Shown: positions 12,301 through 25,600, numbered from the stretch's first letter. The stretch is DNA of 64,000 bases from Eunapius fragilis (GCA_963681505.1 OY811981.1:2539013-2603012), one strand, 5' to 3'. Numbers and translations: made by a program. Notes: generated by a model from the sequence alone, not told the origin.

Positions 12301-13197
12301 ACCATCCTGACGACTACTCCAATATGGCTATCACAATGGTCAATGTAGCATACACACAAATATAAGTGCTCATATCTATACACAATCACATGAGGGGGCA
12401 AGGGTCAGATTTGTGGGTAATAGATGTGTAACACCTCAATAGATGACATCTGTAAGTTTACAACCACGTATATGTTTTTCAGACTTCTCTCTGAGATAGA
12501 TGAGGTCCTTGGAGACAGGAAGGAAGTCACAGGAGATGACCTGGACAAGATGAAGTACACAGAACAGGTACCGGTACACATTGAATAACTTTGTTTTAAA
12601 TACCAATCTTTGCTAAGGTGGTCCAAGAGGTGTTGAGGATGTACCCTGTAGTGATTGGTGTTACTAAGGAATCTCCCAAAGGAGGAGTAATTTTAAATGG
12701 TTACCATGTTCCTGAGGGAATAGCTATATCCGTAAGCTGCAGATGCAAACTATTCAGTTGTACATGTTCCATACATTGCTGTAGCTTCTTACTTCAGTGA
12801 TGAGTAGAAAATATTTCAGTGATCCTGATGCATTTGACCCGTCTCGATTTGATGTAGAAAAGCCACGGTAAAATATGCATTACAGTGATATGTGTATGTA
12901 CTAATAAATGTCCACAGACCAGGTCCATTTGTGTACTTCCCATTTGGTGTGGGTCACCGTTCATGCATTGGACGTCACTTTGCCATGGTGCGTTAGGAAA
13001 CAAACCAGTTTGAATATTGCTTTCACTGCACCATGTGTTGGAGTGTTCAACAGATTGAGGCCAAGCTTGTCATAACACGACTGCTGCAAACCTTCAAGCT
13101 AACACTGCCTCCTTCATTCAAGCTGGTGGTGGAACAGCTGACTACTCAGCAACCAAAGGGTGATGTTCCTTGCACTCTTCGTGAAGTTTCTCTTTGA
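9326..13197 (+). CDS. CYP46A1-like: Cytochrome P450, CYP46A1-like (P450-1), 15 exons
   Basis: Membrane-bound ER monooxygenase. The closest family I recognise is cholesterol 24-hydroxylase; the real sterol substrate is unknown. Exons: 9326-9468, 9585-9674, 9725-9806, 9960-10033, 10127-10213, 10284-10422, 10804-10953, 11013-11163, 11221-11283, 11334-11406, 12483-12567, 12618-12731, 12785-12867, 12918-12987, 13054-13197; 1548 nt, 515 aa, no internal stop. Seen: an N-terminal membrane anchor rich in Leu/Val/Phe (residues 1-37), the hinge HIPSPK, helix I with AGQETTANTLSF (acidic-Thr pair present), the ExxR motif in EVLRMYP, and the heme loop FPFGVGHRSCIG with the Cys thiolate ligand. The segment IGRDCIEKR...GEEVPNDILTQIL is characteristic of CYP46. 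The start is the first ATG of the anchor exon and is shared by all paralogs. Intron 10 is enlarged by a retroelement relic. Confidence 0.93.
11700..12290 (-). mobile_element. Degenerate retrotransposon gag-like fragment
   Basis: Minus-strand open stretches read WEVDEENLKW, then KAQMIMKWPEPVDGECIEAL, RHFASGSRQELYVAEHEKEV and, after frame changes, RLALNQY and EAVAATIEPSSPTAQ. This has the style of a Ty3/gypsy Gag capsid region. The frame is broken several times, and a 20-bp unit (CTCTGAATGGTCCAAC) is repeated three times at 11981-12038. P450-2 has only a 292-bp intron at the same place, so this is an insertion in P450-1 intron 10. No LTRs were identified. Confidence 0.6.
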
Positions 13198-13559
13198 TGC
13201 AGAAAGACATTGTGCATGTTGACAAATTTGACATATTACGTTTTAGGTTAGCTGATACTTGTATAGTGTACTGTGAGGAAGGCAACTGACATTGATAAGA
13301 TTAGTAGGGTGTCTGAGCTTTAAATCTGTTTGATATACAGATGGTCTTAAAATCTATTTATGTCAAATTCTAGTGAAGAAACATAGCTGTTGCAAATGCA
13401 GCCCTGATGAGAAAAAATGCACACAGTGGCCACTACTGAAGTTTGGTTTTACCACCAAATTTACAAGCAGCAGCTCATGTATATGATACATTCACAGCAC
13501 CTTTTGAAGTCCTAAAAAGACTAGAACCAAGATCTAGCACCTTTCTTCTTTAATTTACC

Positions 13560-13702
13560 TAGTTACTCTGGCTGTCATAACATGACTGCTGCAAACCTTC
13601 AAGGGGTCAATGCCTCCTTCACACAAGCTGGTGGTGGAACTGAAGGCCACACAACAACCAAAGGGTGATGTTCCTTGCACCCTGCAGAAAATTGCCGACT
13701 GA
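13560..13702 (+). pseudogene. Orphan relic of a P450 last exon
   Basis: Matches the terminal exon of P450-3 (21988-22131) almost throughout, including the 3' end PKGDVPCTLQKIAD and the flank after the stop. A CGA codon has become TGA near the start and the exon is isolated. It shows that a third P450 of the P450-3 type once lay between P450-1 and the PRKDC copy. Confidence 0.85.
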
Positions 13703-13867
13703 AATCAATTAGCATCTGTGTACAGCACTAAGGACCTATTCTAAAGCGATTGAAATCAACCAAATTGATGATGTGTAAATGAAGAACTAAACAGTTAGTG
13801 CTATTGGGCAAAATTTATGTTCTAAAGAGAAATACCATAAAATGAGGTTTAAACATGACCTATTTCC

Positions 13868-13998
13868 ATTTTTCCCATTTGAGGATACAGTGTTTCTGTT
13901 ATATATTGCAATCCTATGTGAAGCTGCACATGCATTGTATGAACTGTGTGTATTTATGTTCAAATGCTACATAGATGTGGTAGTGGATTTAAATTTTC

Positions 13999-14092
<94 letters not shown>

Positions 14093-15003
14093 ATAGCAAA
14101 AGTGCTGAAGTGTAACTAGAAATTGAATTGTGAAGGGGAGTAAGGATTTAAATAACCAATGAAATTTTGGTGCTCTTCCTGCATAGGTACTGGTGATGAG
14201 TTCTATCAGAAAGCCAAAGAGGATCACCATACGAGGAGATGATGAAAAGGAATACAAGTTCCTGGTGAAGGGTGGTGAAGACTTGAGACTTGACCAAAGA
14301 ATTGAGCAGGTTTGTCTGACACTTGTACATCATGTTTGATTGGTTAATAAGTTTCAGTTTAATTCCTTGGTATAGTAGCTGTTTGACATCATGAATGGAA
14401 TACTGTTTGAGGATGCTGCTTGCTCACAGAGGGGTCTGTCCCTGAAAACATACAGTGTCATACCGATGACCCATAGGTACCTCTTATAAGGTTGCCTCAT
14501 ATGTGGTTTATAAAAGACAGTATGTGGGTTTACAGAGTTGATCTGATTGGTTGGGTTGAAGTTCCACCGAAGGAGTTAGTTACAAATGCCCTCACAGAAT
14601 CAGAGGAGAAGTACTATATGTTAAGCTCCTGTGCCTGTATAGCATCATGTGTCTGCCTGTCCAGGAATGCTTGACATAACAAAAGCATACAAGGACTCCA
14701 AATGTACAAGTAGGCGTGGTCTTATGTTTTGCAACAGAACAATAGATGGGGGGAAACCCTGATTACATTATGATCATTATGATGTAAGTGTTTAGTGCAG
14801 ACTTGTCTATAAAGGTCACTGATTTGTTTGATTTGGAGAAGCGGCACTCAAAGAGTCCTGAATATAAAGCTCTCGAGGCAATCCTGAAGGGAGACCCCGC
14901 ATACAACAAATGTGCCAAAGTTGTGGAGCAGGTGAGCTACTTCATCGATCACGCAACTGACCCCAACATCTTTGGTCGCACCTGGGGTGGGAGCCTTGGG
15001 TAA
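13868..15003 (+). pseudogene. Partial, broken duplicate of the PRKDC 3' end
   Basis: Collinear with 5813-8580. Copies of intron 18 with its (GA)n tract, exon 19 (14189-14311), exon 20 (about 14378-14477) and exon 21 (about 14536-14627, with an in-frame loss in the GWVE region) are followed by a mangled exon 22 (about 14665-14712). The sequence then jumps to the end of exon 27 (about 14750) and a shortened exon 28 (about 14833-15003). Exons 23-26, which carry the catalytic loop and DFG segment, are missing, and the FATC end lacks the last residues. No kinase could be made. Confidence 0.92.
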
Positions 15004-16573
15004 GAGGCTGCTTGAACGTTTGTGTTAAAAATAATTATGGTCATTTTTATTCATTTCCAATTTAAACTTATGTGTCGGCATGCCGGATCTAACTAATAAC
15101 AATATGAAATATTGGGTAAGTTGGCCGGTATATAATCATCTACTCCGGTAAGTAGTACCAGCGTAAGCTTTTACACAGGATAAGAATATGCAAGTAAACT
15201 ATATTAGCTCTGCACCATCCTCGCATTGCTTGTAGTAGCGCTATGGTGAAGAGCGTATACTTGTGAGCGTCAAGGGCCGGGCCCGGGCCACGCTCAACTA
15301 GTCTAATGGCCTCACTGTGAAGCGCGAACGTGGGCATCAACTACCGGTACTTCAGTAGTTAAACTTTTTATATAAGATTTTTATTCAAGTCATACCTGTA
15401 CAGTACATTGTAGTTGTCACGTGCACACTCGTACCTTTCAACAGTGAATAAAGCTAGGCCACTGTAAATGGTGCATGAAATTCTTACAACTCATCTATTT
15501 TGACTATTACTTTTAAAAAGCCTGTCTGTTTAATAATTCACCATCAACTCAACATGTTTTGTTAGTTAGCATAAAATTAAGATCGTGGGACAACTAATTA
15601 CTGTATTCTCATAGTTTCTACTATGTGGATGGTTTTGTAAGGTTTAACTAACTATTTAATCTCGTAAATTCTAATTATCAACAATGATCAATTACGAATC
15701 ATTTTAGGAAAAATATAACGTTATCTTCTTGATGCATTTACACAAGCACTCTACAAATCTGCACATGGATAAATATACATACACGAAACGTCATGAAAGT
15801 GTTTTATAATTGAGGCCCTAAGATAAATATAACTCGATCTTGAAGCATTAGAAATGAATTAACCCTTACATAAACGCAGATAACCTTATAAATATCATTA
15901 CTACCCAGTTGAGCCGTCGGCTGCCATTACTACCACACCCTAGAAGCAAGCACATTGGTGTGTACAAGTACGTATACGTCGCATCGCATGGACGCATTTG
16001 AAGGGGGGGGGGGGGGGGGTTACGGTAATGTTGCATCACACTAGAAATTTTTTTGATTTCTGTACATGTACCGAGTTTCTTATATTTATATTCACCTGCT
16101 TTCAAGAATACGCGGTTTTGTTAATAGGCAATCGGCAATCGGCATTCTCCCTTCGCGTGTAGGAAGTTTATATATCAGGGGCAGGGCGGCGTAACTAGAT
16201 CAGGCCGGCCCGCCCACCTGTACCGTCTACAGTAGCGGAACTCCGTGGGTTGACACCGCGATGTGATCATGCATCCGTTAGCGTTTAGGTATCAGGCCAC
16301 AGGGTCGCAAAGTCCTGTAACTCGACTAATATGTGCCTTATCATTTTTACATCAGACTAAGTGTGAAATGCAGTGAGGTGATCGAAGCAGTCGAGCGTAC
16401 GTATTGACCTTACAAAGTGGAAATGTACATAGAAACCAACTAACATTTCATTCAGCATACTATCTGTATGCAATGTACACATGCATACCGTATGGACACG
16501 TGGTCATGTGTACAAATGATGCATGGAACGTTCATTGCAATACTATAGCTTGTATGCTTCCCTCCATGCAGAT
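15004..16573. other. Spacer upstream of P450-2
   Basis: No gene seen. The part up to about 15775 resembles the spacer 8735-9300 upstream of P450-1. About 800 bp (15780-16560), including a G run at 16003-16019, has no counterpart there and must have been gained here or lost from the other copy. Confidence 0.6.
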
Positions 16574-19500
16574 ATGCTAGGCTCCATCCCCTGGTGGGTC
16601 CTCTACCCTGGAGGGGGACTGCTCCTTCTGGTGGCCATGGTCTTCCTCCTGTTCTCACTGTACCTAGCCCACATCCGTAGGAAGTACTCTCACATTCCAT
16701 CCCCCAAGATGAGCAGGTGGGTGCTATGATGCATGATGTGTGTGCTGGGGCTTTGAGTAAATGTTTAATGGTGGTATGTGTGTTTATTGTGTGCATAGAT
16801 AATTTAAATTTTTATAATTTTTTATAATTTTATAATTTTTAAACATAATTTTTAAATTACTTTTAATAATTTACTTTTTTATAATTTATGTACTTATGAT
16901 TTATTTTAAAAATAAATTTTTATTGTGTATCTCATGAGCATAGATAATTTTTTCTTCTCCCTGAAGTTTCCTTTTAGGTCACATTCCTGATATAGTAGCC
17001 CTAAGAAAGCAAAGTGAAACTGAATTTGGACCGTTTTCCAATGTAGTAACAAAATGGTAGGAGCAAGAGCAAAGCTTTTTCCATCTAATTAATGCCCATG
17101 TGCACAGGACTGAAGAAGCAGGTGATCTGTTTGTAGTCTTCTTTATCTCTAACCCTATGGTTTATTCAACCAATCCTGATGATATAAAGGTGAGGTGGTG
17201 CGTCTCATTTTTAATCTCAAAGAGAAGATAAAATCACATTTGTGATAAAGATAACAAAAAAGAGATATGATAGGAATTGATAACAGTCCAGCTGTAAGCA
17301 CCAATAACACAGAACACTACAAACACTAGATGAATACACACTTACTAGATATGCAGTTCTTTTCTTGTTGGGATGATGGGAGCAGGCAGGATGGATCATA
17401 CGCTGACAAGTGAATATAGCTGACACAATAAGGACCTTACCACAAATGGCCAAGCAGAAGCCTCTACGAGAAGACCTTTTAATGCCCCCTGGGCTCCAAG
17501 CTCCCTTAACTCTCCACGCCTAAGTGGCATACGTTGCTAGCACACTTGGCATCACTTTCTGTTGTGCTTTCTGTGCTCAGCTGTCTTATCTGCTGAACCA
17601 TAAGCCATACAATAGTAGATGGTCTGATTATAAGCTGTGCAGGGGGGGGGGGGAGGTGGGGTGTGATGCAGTTGAAATTCAGATTGCTATGCATATCGTC
17701 ACAGCCATACATGTAGTTGTACTACTGTACACATGAAATATTACAAATGTAGTGTTTGCACTGTGACCACATTATGTTGTATGATCACTGCCTCCTGCAG
17801 AGGATGACCACTGACGAGGGGATAGCTAAATCTGATTCCAGCTTCAAACCCATACGCACCTTATTTGGAAGGAGGTTAATAATGTTCCCCCCCCCCCACC
17901 CCCCACCCCCCACCCCGCAACATATGCAATATCACACTTTAGGTTTTTGGGTCAAGGTCTGCTCACCATTCCAGACTATGAGACATGGAAACCTCGAAGA
18001 AAACTTTATGACCCATCATTCAGGCGAAGGTGCTGGATTTGGAATGGGTATGAGATTGGCATTAATGATTTCCTATTTTTTTACAGTTCACTGAAGGATC
18101 TTCTTCCTGTGTTCAATGAGTGTGTCAATACCTTTCTGGAGAGGTTGAAGCCCCTTGCTGATGGGAAGACAGAAGTATCCATGAAAGAGGCATTTCATGA
18201 AGTTTCTTTGGATGTCATTAGCAAGGTATAGCACATTTACCAGTAGCTTATTTTAAGTGGTGATATAGGTTTTGATGCTTTCAAGTGGTGATATAGGTTT
18301 TGATGCGGCTAAACATTGCATAGTAAATTCCAGTTCCCTTAGCTGTACTCATTAAGCCTGCAGTTTTATGGTGAGGAAATGATGTAAGAGTTGTCAGTGA
18401 TAGAATAATAATATTCAGAAAGTCACGAAAAAAAGCCTTGATGCGGAATACGTTTTTAAAAATTGCTAGGAAGGCAATTCAGGTATTTTACGTGTCCCCA
18501 CACAGAAGCTTCTAGATGATAACACGTAAATAGCCAGCTCACTTATCTTTCACTTCAACAGTATCTCTTCATGGTCAACATTATCTCTATCAATCTTTTA
18601 AGCAGTTACCTCTGAGTGTACCTGTACTTTCCCCTCAGGTTGCCTTCTCTACAGACTTCAGTAAGACATGGGACAGTAAGAGCCTTGGACTGAAGTATAC
18701 AACAAACTCCAAGTTGAGCCACCTTGCTTCAAGTAGTCTCAAAGGACTTCAAAAAGCATTTGTCACACCCTTTCCAAAACTGTTTATGGTAATACGTTTC
18801 ACTGCTGCAATCAGACACTTTCCCTTTATGGCATGCCCACACTGCAGCTATTGCACCCACGTGAGACAGCAATGTACCATGAAGCAGTGGATGCTATGAG
18901 GAAGATTGGTCGGGACTGTATTGAGAAGAGGATCAAGGCTGTGACTAGTGGGGAGGAAGTTCCCAATGACATCCTCACACAGATACTCCAAATCAGCAGT
19001 GGGTGTTGTCATTATGGTCATTTGCCATACATGTGACTCCCATCTCTCCACCCAGTTGATGACAGAAATGTCAACATGGATACTTTGATGGATGACTTTG
19101 TCACATTTTATATTGGAGGTGAGTAGGTTAATTCCTTACTTCGGTCATGTGATCCCAACCCTCAGGTCAGGAGACCACAGCAAACACATTATCATTTGCA
19201 ATCATCCTTATTCATCAGCATCCTGAAGTGCTTGATAGGTCTGTTATTAAGTGCATGTTTTTTTGTTGGTATATATGGTAAGGAGTGTAATTGGTATAGC
19301 AGGATTGTGAGGGCTGCTTTATTAAATTAAAATACCAGATCGGAATGTTTTCATTCATTTTAATGAAAATGGTTAACATTTAACACTTTCCTTGATTATG
19401 GGACACTATTTATTTAGTTAGTATGTTCTCTTTACTTTCGCTGGTTTTTCCTTCGTCTGATTAACTTTGCTCAATTGAATAGCTACACATGTTAAGTTGT

Positions 19501-20247
19501 GCACTTCATAACCACGTATTTGTTTTTCAGACTTCTCTCTGAGATAGATGAGGTCCTTGGAGACAGGTCTGAAGTCACAGGAGATGACCTGGACAAGATG
19601 AAGTACACAGAACAGGTACATGTTGAATAATTATGTAACTGATTTGGTGCTATACCAATCTTTGCAAAGGTGGTCCAAGAGGTGTTAAGGATGTACCCTG
19701 CAGTAAATAACATTGCTAAGGAATCTCCCAAAGGAGGAGTAATTTTAAGTGGTTACCATATTCCTGAGGGAACAGCTATATTCGTAAGCTGCAGATGCAA
19801 ACTATTCAGTTGTACATGTTTCACTAATTGTTGTAGTTTCTTACTTCAGTGATGTGTAGAAACTCTAAATATTTCAGTGATCCTGATGCATTTGACCCGT
19901 CTCGATTTGATGTAGAAAAGCCACGGTAAAATATGCATTACAGTGATATGTGTATGTACTAATAAATGTCCACAGACCTGGTCCATTTGTGTACTTCCCA
20001 TTTGGTGTGGGTCACCGTTCATGTATTGGACGTCACTTTGCCATGGTGAGTTAGGAAACAAACCATTTGCTTTCACTGCACCATGTGTTGGAGTGCTCAA
20101 CAGATTGAGGCCAAGCTTGTCATCACACGACTGCTGCAAACCTTCAAGCTAACACTGCCTCCTTCATTCAAGCTGGTGGTGGAACAGCTGACTACTCAGC
20201 AACCAAAGGGTGATGTTCCCTGCACTATTCGTGAAGTTTCTCTCTGA
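16574..20247 (+). CDS. CYP46A1-like: Cytochrome P450, CYP46A1-like (P450-2), 15 exons
   Basis: Near-identical tandem paralog of P450-1. Exons: 16574-16716, 16967-17056, 17108-17189, 17801-17874, 17943-18029, 18087-18225, 18639-18788, 18848-18998, 19056-19118, 19166-19238, 19531-19615, 19670-19783, 19837-19925, 19976-20045, 20104-20247; 1554 nt, 517 aa, uninterrupted. It has the same membrane anchor, helix I (GGQETTANTLSF), EVLRMYP and heme loop FPFGVGHRSCIG. Exon 13 is 6 nt longer than in P450-1. Exons 8 and 15 are almost unchanged between the two copies while introns have diverged in length, which suggests recent duplication or gene conversion. Intron 1 contains an A/T-only tract (about 16801-16925). 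Confidence 0.93.
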
Positions 20248-20977
20248 TGCAGAAAGACGCTGTGTCCATTGACAAATTTGACAGATTACATTTTAGATTA
20301 CTTGGTACAAAGCTATTAGTGTACTGTGAGGAAGGAAACTGACATTGGTGAAAGTAGTAGTGCATATTAACTTGTAAGTGTGAGATGGTGTTAAACATTA
20401 ATGTCTGAAGAAGCTTAGCTGTTCCAAATCTGAGTAAATACATACTTTGGCCAGTGACACTAAGCATTATAAAGGAATGATAGCAACTGTTCATGTAAAT
20501 GACACACTCACAGCATCTTTTCTAGTTCTAAATAGACATAGCAACATTGCATTAGCACCTTTCCTCATTAAATTGGCGACCAAAGTTACATGTATGCAAC
20601 TCTGTCTGGCTTTGTTGGTGATTAGATCTGCAGGTCAGTTACAAGATTAAGCTATTCAATAGAAGCAGCTGTATAATTTTTTTCCCTTTGTCTTACCACA
20701 AAATTAGTTGAACTGAGGTTTGCAGATTGCACCAAGGTACCATATAGATGTATGCCAGACCAATGAGGACCAATGCTAGGGGCATCTTATCCAGAGTGTA
20801 ATTAAGGTGGGTTTTGTTTATTAAATACATTCATTTGAGTGTTTTAGAACACCTATCCTCCCTCTCACCTGGTACAGTCCAGGTGCTGTTGCTGCTTGGG
20901 TGGAGGACCTGAAAACTCATATTTTCAGGCCTATGTTGTTTTACCCCTATCGCCATAGAAACATCAGGAGTACTTTG
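20248..20977. other. 3' flank of P450-2
   Basis: Similar to the 3' flank of P450-1 (13198-13560) for its first few hundred bases, which marks the downstream part of the duplicated unit. No gene seen. Confidence 0.6.
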
Positions 20978-21262
20978 CAGGGGCGGATCCAGGATTTTTG
21001 AAAGGGGGGGGCTTATTATAAAAAAGTTGTATTCTAAATATGTGCATGGGGCACTAATTAAATACCATTTCGGTTCAAGTAGGAACGATGCTTCCCTTTG
21101 TGCGCATAAGTTAATACAGGTATAGCATTATAAAAATACATGCAGTGAGCGCGTATATACATGTAGTTAATTAGTCGTAATTATTTTCGTTACTTATCCG
21201 AAAGGGGGGGGCTACAGCCCCCATAGCCCCCCCCCCCCCCCCCCCCCCTGGATCCGCCTCTG
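20978..21262. mobile_element. Non-autonomous inverted-repeat element, about 285 bp
   Basis: Starts CAGGGGCGGATCCAGG and ends CCTGGATCCGCCTCTG, with internal G and C runs that extend the inverted repeats. CTTTG is found directly on both outer sides (20973-20977 and 21263-21267), a likely 5-bp target duplication. The CAGGGG ends are hAT-like, but hAT normally makes 8-bp duplications, so the family is open. There is no coding capacity. Confidence 0.85.
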
Positions 21263-21987
21263 CTTTGCCCTCATTTCCTGATCTTCCGGAGAGGAACTAG
21301 GTTGCAGACTCTCAATGCAGCTACTGTTCGAAGAGGCAAAGCAGACTCCATCCGAGGAACTCTTCCTCTGCTGTGTGTGTGTGTGTGTGTGTTTTTTTTT
21401 AAAAGTGTTTAGAACAATGCTTTGTGAATGGAATTATCAATGATGAACATTCCCATGCCTCCTGCTGCAATTAACAAGCAGCTGATTTAGGGATGGGGAA
21501 AAGCATATAGTGTTGAAAGGAAGCGCTGTATAGGGTTTAGTTAAGCTGGCTCCTTTCTATAATCCTCTGAACTAAACCAGCCCTATCCACAAACCAGATT
21601 GTCTCTAACATCAACGTCAGGCAACACCCTTCGGGCTTCTATCCAGATCAACCACCCAAGCCACTGACTGCATACGTGGTATGGCACATCTGGTCACCCA
21701 TGGTGTGACTCAGCGTTATCCTTGGTCCCAGGTCGGTTCAGCGGTAGACTCTCCCATGACCACTTCATGGTAATGGCACAGGTGCTTGCACCAAAGGGTA
21801 CCCTGCACTAACCTGTAACATAACATATTTACATTTAATTATATACCATTTCCCATTGTAATTAACTTCTTACATGCAAGGAAAATTACTTTTTAATGGC
21901 CTGACTGTGTAATTGCACAGCAAGGTTGCATCATGCTTTAGAATAGGTCCTTTGCATACTCCCTAGTGCTATACACACTCATTGATT
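21263..21987. other. Intergenic stretch
   Basis: No gene seen; a short (GT)n at about 21376-21392. The last 50 bases before 21988 match, in inverted orientation, the flank after the orphan exon at 13702. Confidence 0.5.
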
Positions 21988-22614
21988 TCAGTCAGCAATT
22001 TTCTGCAGGGTGCAAGGAACATCACCCTTTGGTTGTTGTGTGGCCTTCAGTTCCACCACCAGCTTGTGTGAAGGAGACATTGTCATCTTGAAGGTTTGCA
22101 GCAGTCGTGTGATGACAACTTTGGCTTCAATCTGTTGGTTGCATAATTTATTAGTCAATGTTTTCAAAAAGCCCTTTTTAAGTACGACAAACCCCTTTAT
22201 GGGGTAATGTCTGTGAATCATAAACAGACCCAATTGTAAATATTTATGAATGAGGAACTGTATGTTGCTATTGGCAAGAGTTTATGTTCTAAAGAATGTT
22301 TTATAAGCCTGATTAAATTTTTTTAAATGTGGCTATAATTTAATTTTCCAGTTTTTACATTGCTTAAGAGCCGTTGAAGCAAGACGTGCAACTTTCACTC
22401 CCTTTGTATACTTTTAGGTCATGAAGCAAATGCTGCAATGAAGTGTTTCACTGCAAAAAACAGCTTTCAAGTGGGAGAAGTGCTTGAGTGAAGTAACAGG
22501 TTGGATACACAGGCCTTTATTATTCTTAGGTTACAAAGCAGCAAAACAAAATGGAGAACTGCAAGGGACTGGAACAGATGATGGTGCAGGTTTACTCTTT
22601 TGTGAGAGTTAAAA

Positions 22615-22675
<61 letters not shown>

Positions 22676-25600
22676 CTGTGTTATGGTTTGTACATATGTA
22701 TGCATCTCATTATTATAATTAGCGTGCATGCGTGTGTGTATATATGGGACAGTGTCCAACAAAATCGGGCTTCTGAGGTTACAATTTTATCCCTATGAAA
22801 ATTGTATGCTAAATAAATCAATATATCTTCGCAACCGCACAACGCTTTCATTTCAAATTTTGTACACATGTTCCAGCATCATTTCCCCCCCCCTCTAATT
22901 AAGCCAATTTTAGTGTTCTAGCTGTTTTCATTGCCGTGAGTACAAAGTTCGCACAGAGAAAAAAAACAATTATTGATTCACAATTGATTTGACAGTAAAA
23001 TCAAGTGCATTTGATTTTACTGTGAAATCATGCATTGATTTAACAACAAAAATCCATTGGGAAATCAATAATTGATTTGAGGCATTTTTTCACTGTCATC
23101 GGGTTAGAATTCCGCGTCAAATTCGGTATATTTATAGAGGAGTCTTGTAGCTATTTAATAGTCCAGAACGTTGACTCGAATGTTATCCATTACGTAGATA
23201 TTGCTGTTCCGCTCGATTCGTGTCAAACAAACCACGTCCCATTCAATGTATGGTAGGCGGGTGCCTACATCATTGGCGTGAATCGAGCGGGAAAATGTTC
23301 ACTTACTTTACACAGCTCTTAACACCGGTTCCGTGTAAATCGAAGGTATTTTTTGTCTAACGTGGTTTTTAGAAAAATTAGTCGGAAAACGTTGCATACG
23401 TAGTAAAATACATATTCGGATAGCCCAACTCTTTTTACGACGGCTGGTTCTATTCTTAGCTCCATATCATGAACGGTAACGTACTTGTATTAATTTAAAG
23501 TTACGCGGTCGTCCGTTTTTCGATGTCCGAATGCTAAGAAGTACACTTTTTTCTGGAGTAGTTCTAAACAAATTTTAAGCTGTCATTAGATTCTTTTAGG
23601 TACCCAATAGAATACATATCAGTTAAAATGTTCACAACCTACGTGGTTCTCGCAAACCAGTTCAGTTTGCTACTCTTTATCTCGTGCCCAGACTCGATTC
23701 AATCATCACAAATTATAATAATTAAAATTTGTCACATCATCCATAGCTAGCTCGAATATGTCTCTCGCGTGTTCTTCGAAGCACAAAAAGCCGGTTTGCG
23801 ATAAGTGCACTGCAGGAACAAACTGCACGAAATGCTGCATGTGCCAACCCCGTTCGCGCGGTCGCGGTCGACCGAGAAAGGAGGATAGCGTTTCATCCGA
23901 TTGTGAATCTGTTCAAACCCCTCTTCGGTCTAACCCAGAACGCCGAGCTCGGATCCATCCCGATGCACTAGCGCCTGCAAGTGCTGCCGATGATGTGACG
24001 CCTTCTACGACTACGTTCGTATCAGACGATCACTCGCAGCATGTGTCTGGATCGCAAGCGCAGATTTTGAAGGTATTGGAGGTAATGAATTGTGAGGACG
24101 GATACGAAAGCAGCGTGCGAAGGCTTCCTAACATTGATGTCCGTCGTCGTGTGCAGCATGAAAATGATCTTGGTGCTGCTACCATCCAACGCATTGATAT
24201 TGTGTTTCGTAAAGGCATCAAGGCCTGGGCACGCATGCTGCTGCCACATATGAAAGCGATAGATGGCATCAGTTTCAAGAATTCATTCAGCATTACATCG
24301 CTTCTAGCCCCCATGGCAGAGACCACCCAGGATGAGGAGGGCAGTGAAGTGCATCTCTCATCTGTTCCTTCTGCCTCCATCCCTACCCAAGTGCTTGATA
24401 CCATACCTGACACCATCAGAGATATGCTGAAGTGTAAAAAGCCTTATACCTCCATTGATGCAAGGACACTTCTTGTCACTCTGGCTGATGTGCCCCAGGC
24501 TTACATTGCATCATTGCTCACCATCAGCAACAAATATGCAGGATCTTTACATTTCCAAGCCAAGGTGGACAAGCTATACATAACAAAAGGTGTTACACTT
24601 CAAGAATACAGGCACTCCCGTTCTCGTGTCAATAGTGCAATGGTCAACCTTGCAGTGGAATTCATTTATGATGATGACAACATCAGTCGGCTTGCCTGGG
24701 AAGCTAAAAAACGCGCTCCAAACAGGGATCTTAGGTGGAAAGGCCTAGCAAACATGTTTGCAATGAGATCCCTAGTTTTAAAACATGACGTCGCAACCAT
24801 GTACAGGCACTATGTTGATAAACAGAGGTCTGTGATGCCAGGTATGCCACCTATAGGGAAGACTCTCTTTTACACCATTGCGAACAACATCACAGGTGGT
24901 GGAAAGTTGCAAGAGGCGCGGGCAGGGGTGGACTACCTGAAAGTCAATTTTCACTCTGAAAATTTTACCATCATCGACAAGGTCATTGATGTTCTAGCAC
25001 CCCTGTCTGATATTGACCACACCCTGCGGGATGAGTTGCTCTGCCTCCGTTCTGACGTGTTTACATTCCTCAGCTACGGCTTTGCAGTACATGTGAAGAG
25101 TGGAGTGCAGGCACCCGACGACACTGTAGTGCAAAGCCGTGAGCCCCAAGAGCATGAAGCACACCAGTTTGCTGAATATAAAAAGCTGGGGGAGCTTCTT
25201 TCACAACCAGATTTGTTTGATGAGCCAGCTACACAGGAATCCTTTATCTTTCAGGTGCATAATCAGCTCAATATGTGTGCAAGTATTGGGGGATTTGTGG
25301 CAGAGCTGGGTGTGAACAATGGCTGTGCATCTACTCACTCACCCGCATATGCACTAGACTTGGTGCCTGACAGGAGACCAAATATGAACCCCAAGCTTGC
25401 AGGCCACATGGACTGCAGTGCTTGTAGGGGAACATTCTTGTTCTACGACAGGTTGAGACGTGTGGCTTTATCCAAACTGGATCAGGACCCCACAAGGCTG
25501 GCAGAGATAGCTGATATGCTGTTGTCAATCCACCAGTGTGAGCGTCGCACATTCAGGTACATGGCCCATGTGATGCTAGCTGCCCAACAGTCCCACAAGA

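Noticed and set aside
14492-15003. A second functional DNA-PKcs gene
   Set aside because: It lacks the exons for the catalytic loop and DFG segment and has a damaged exon 22.
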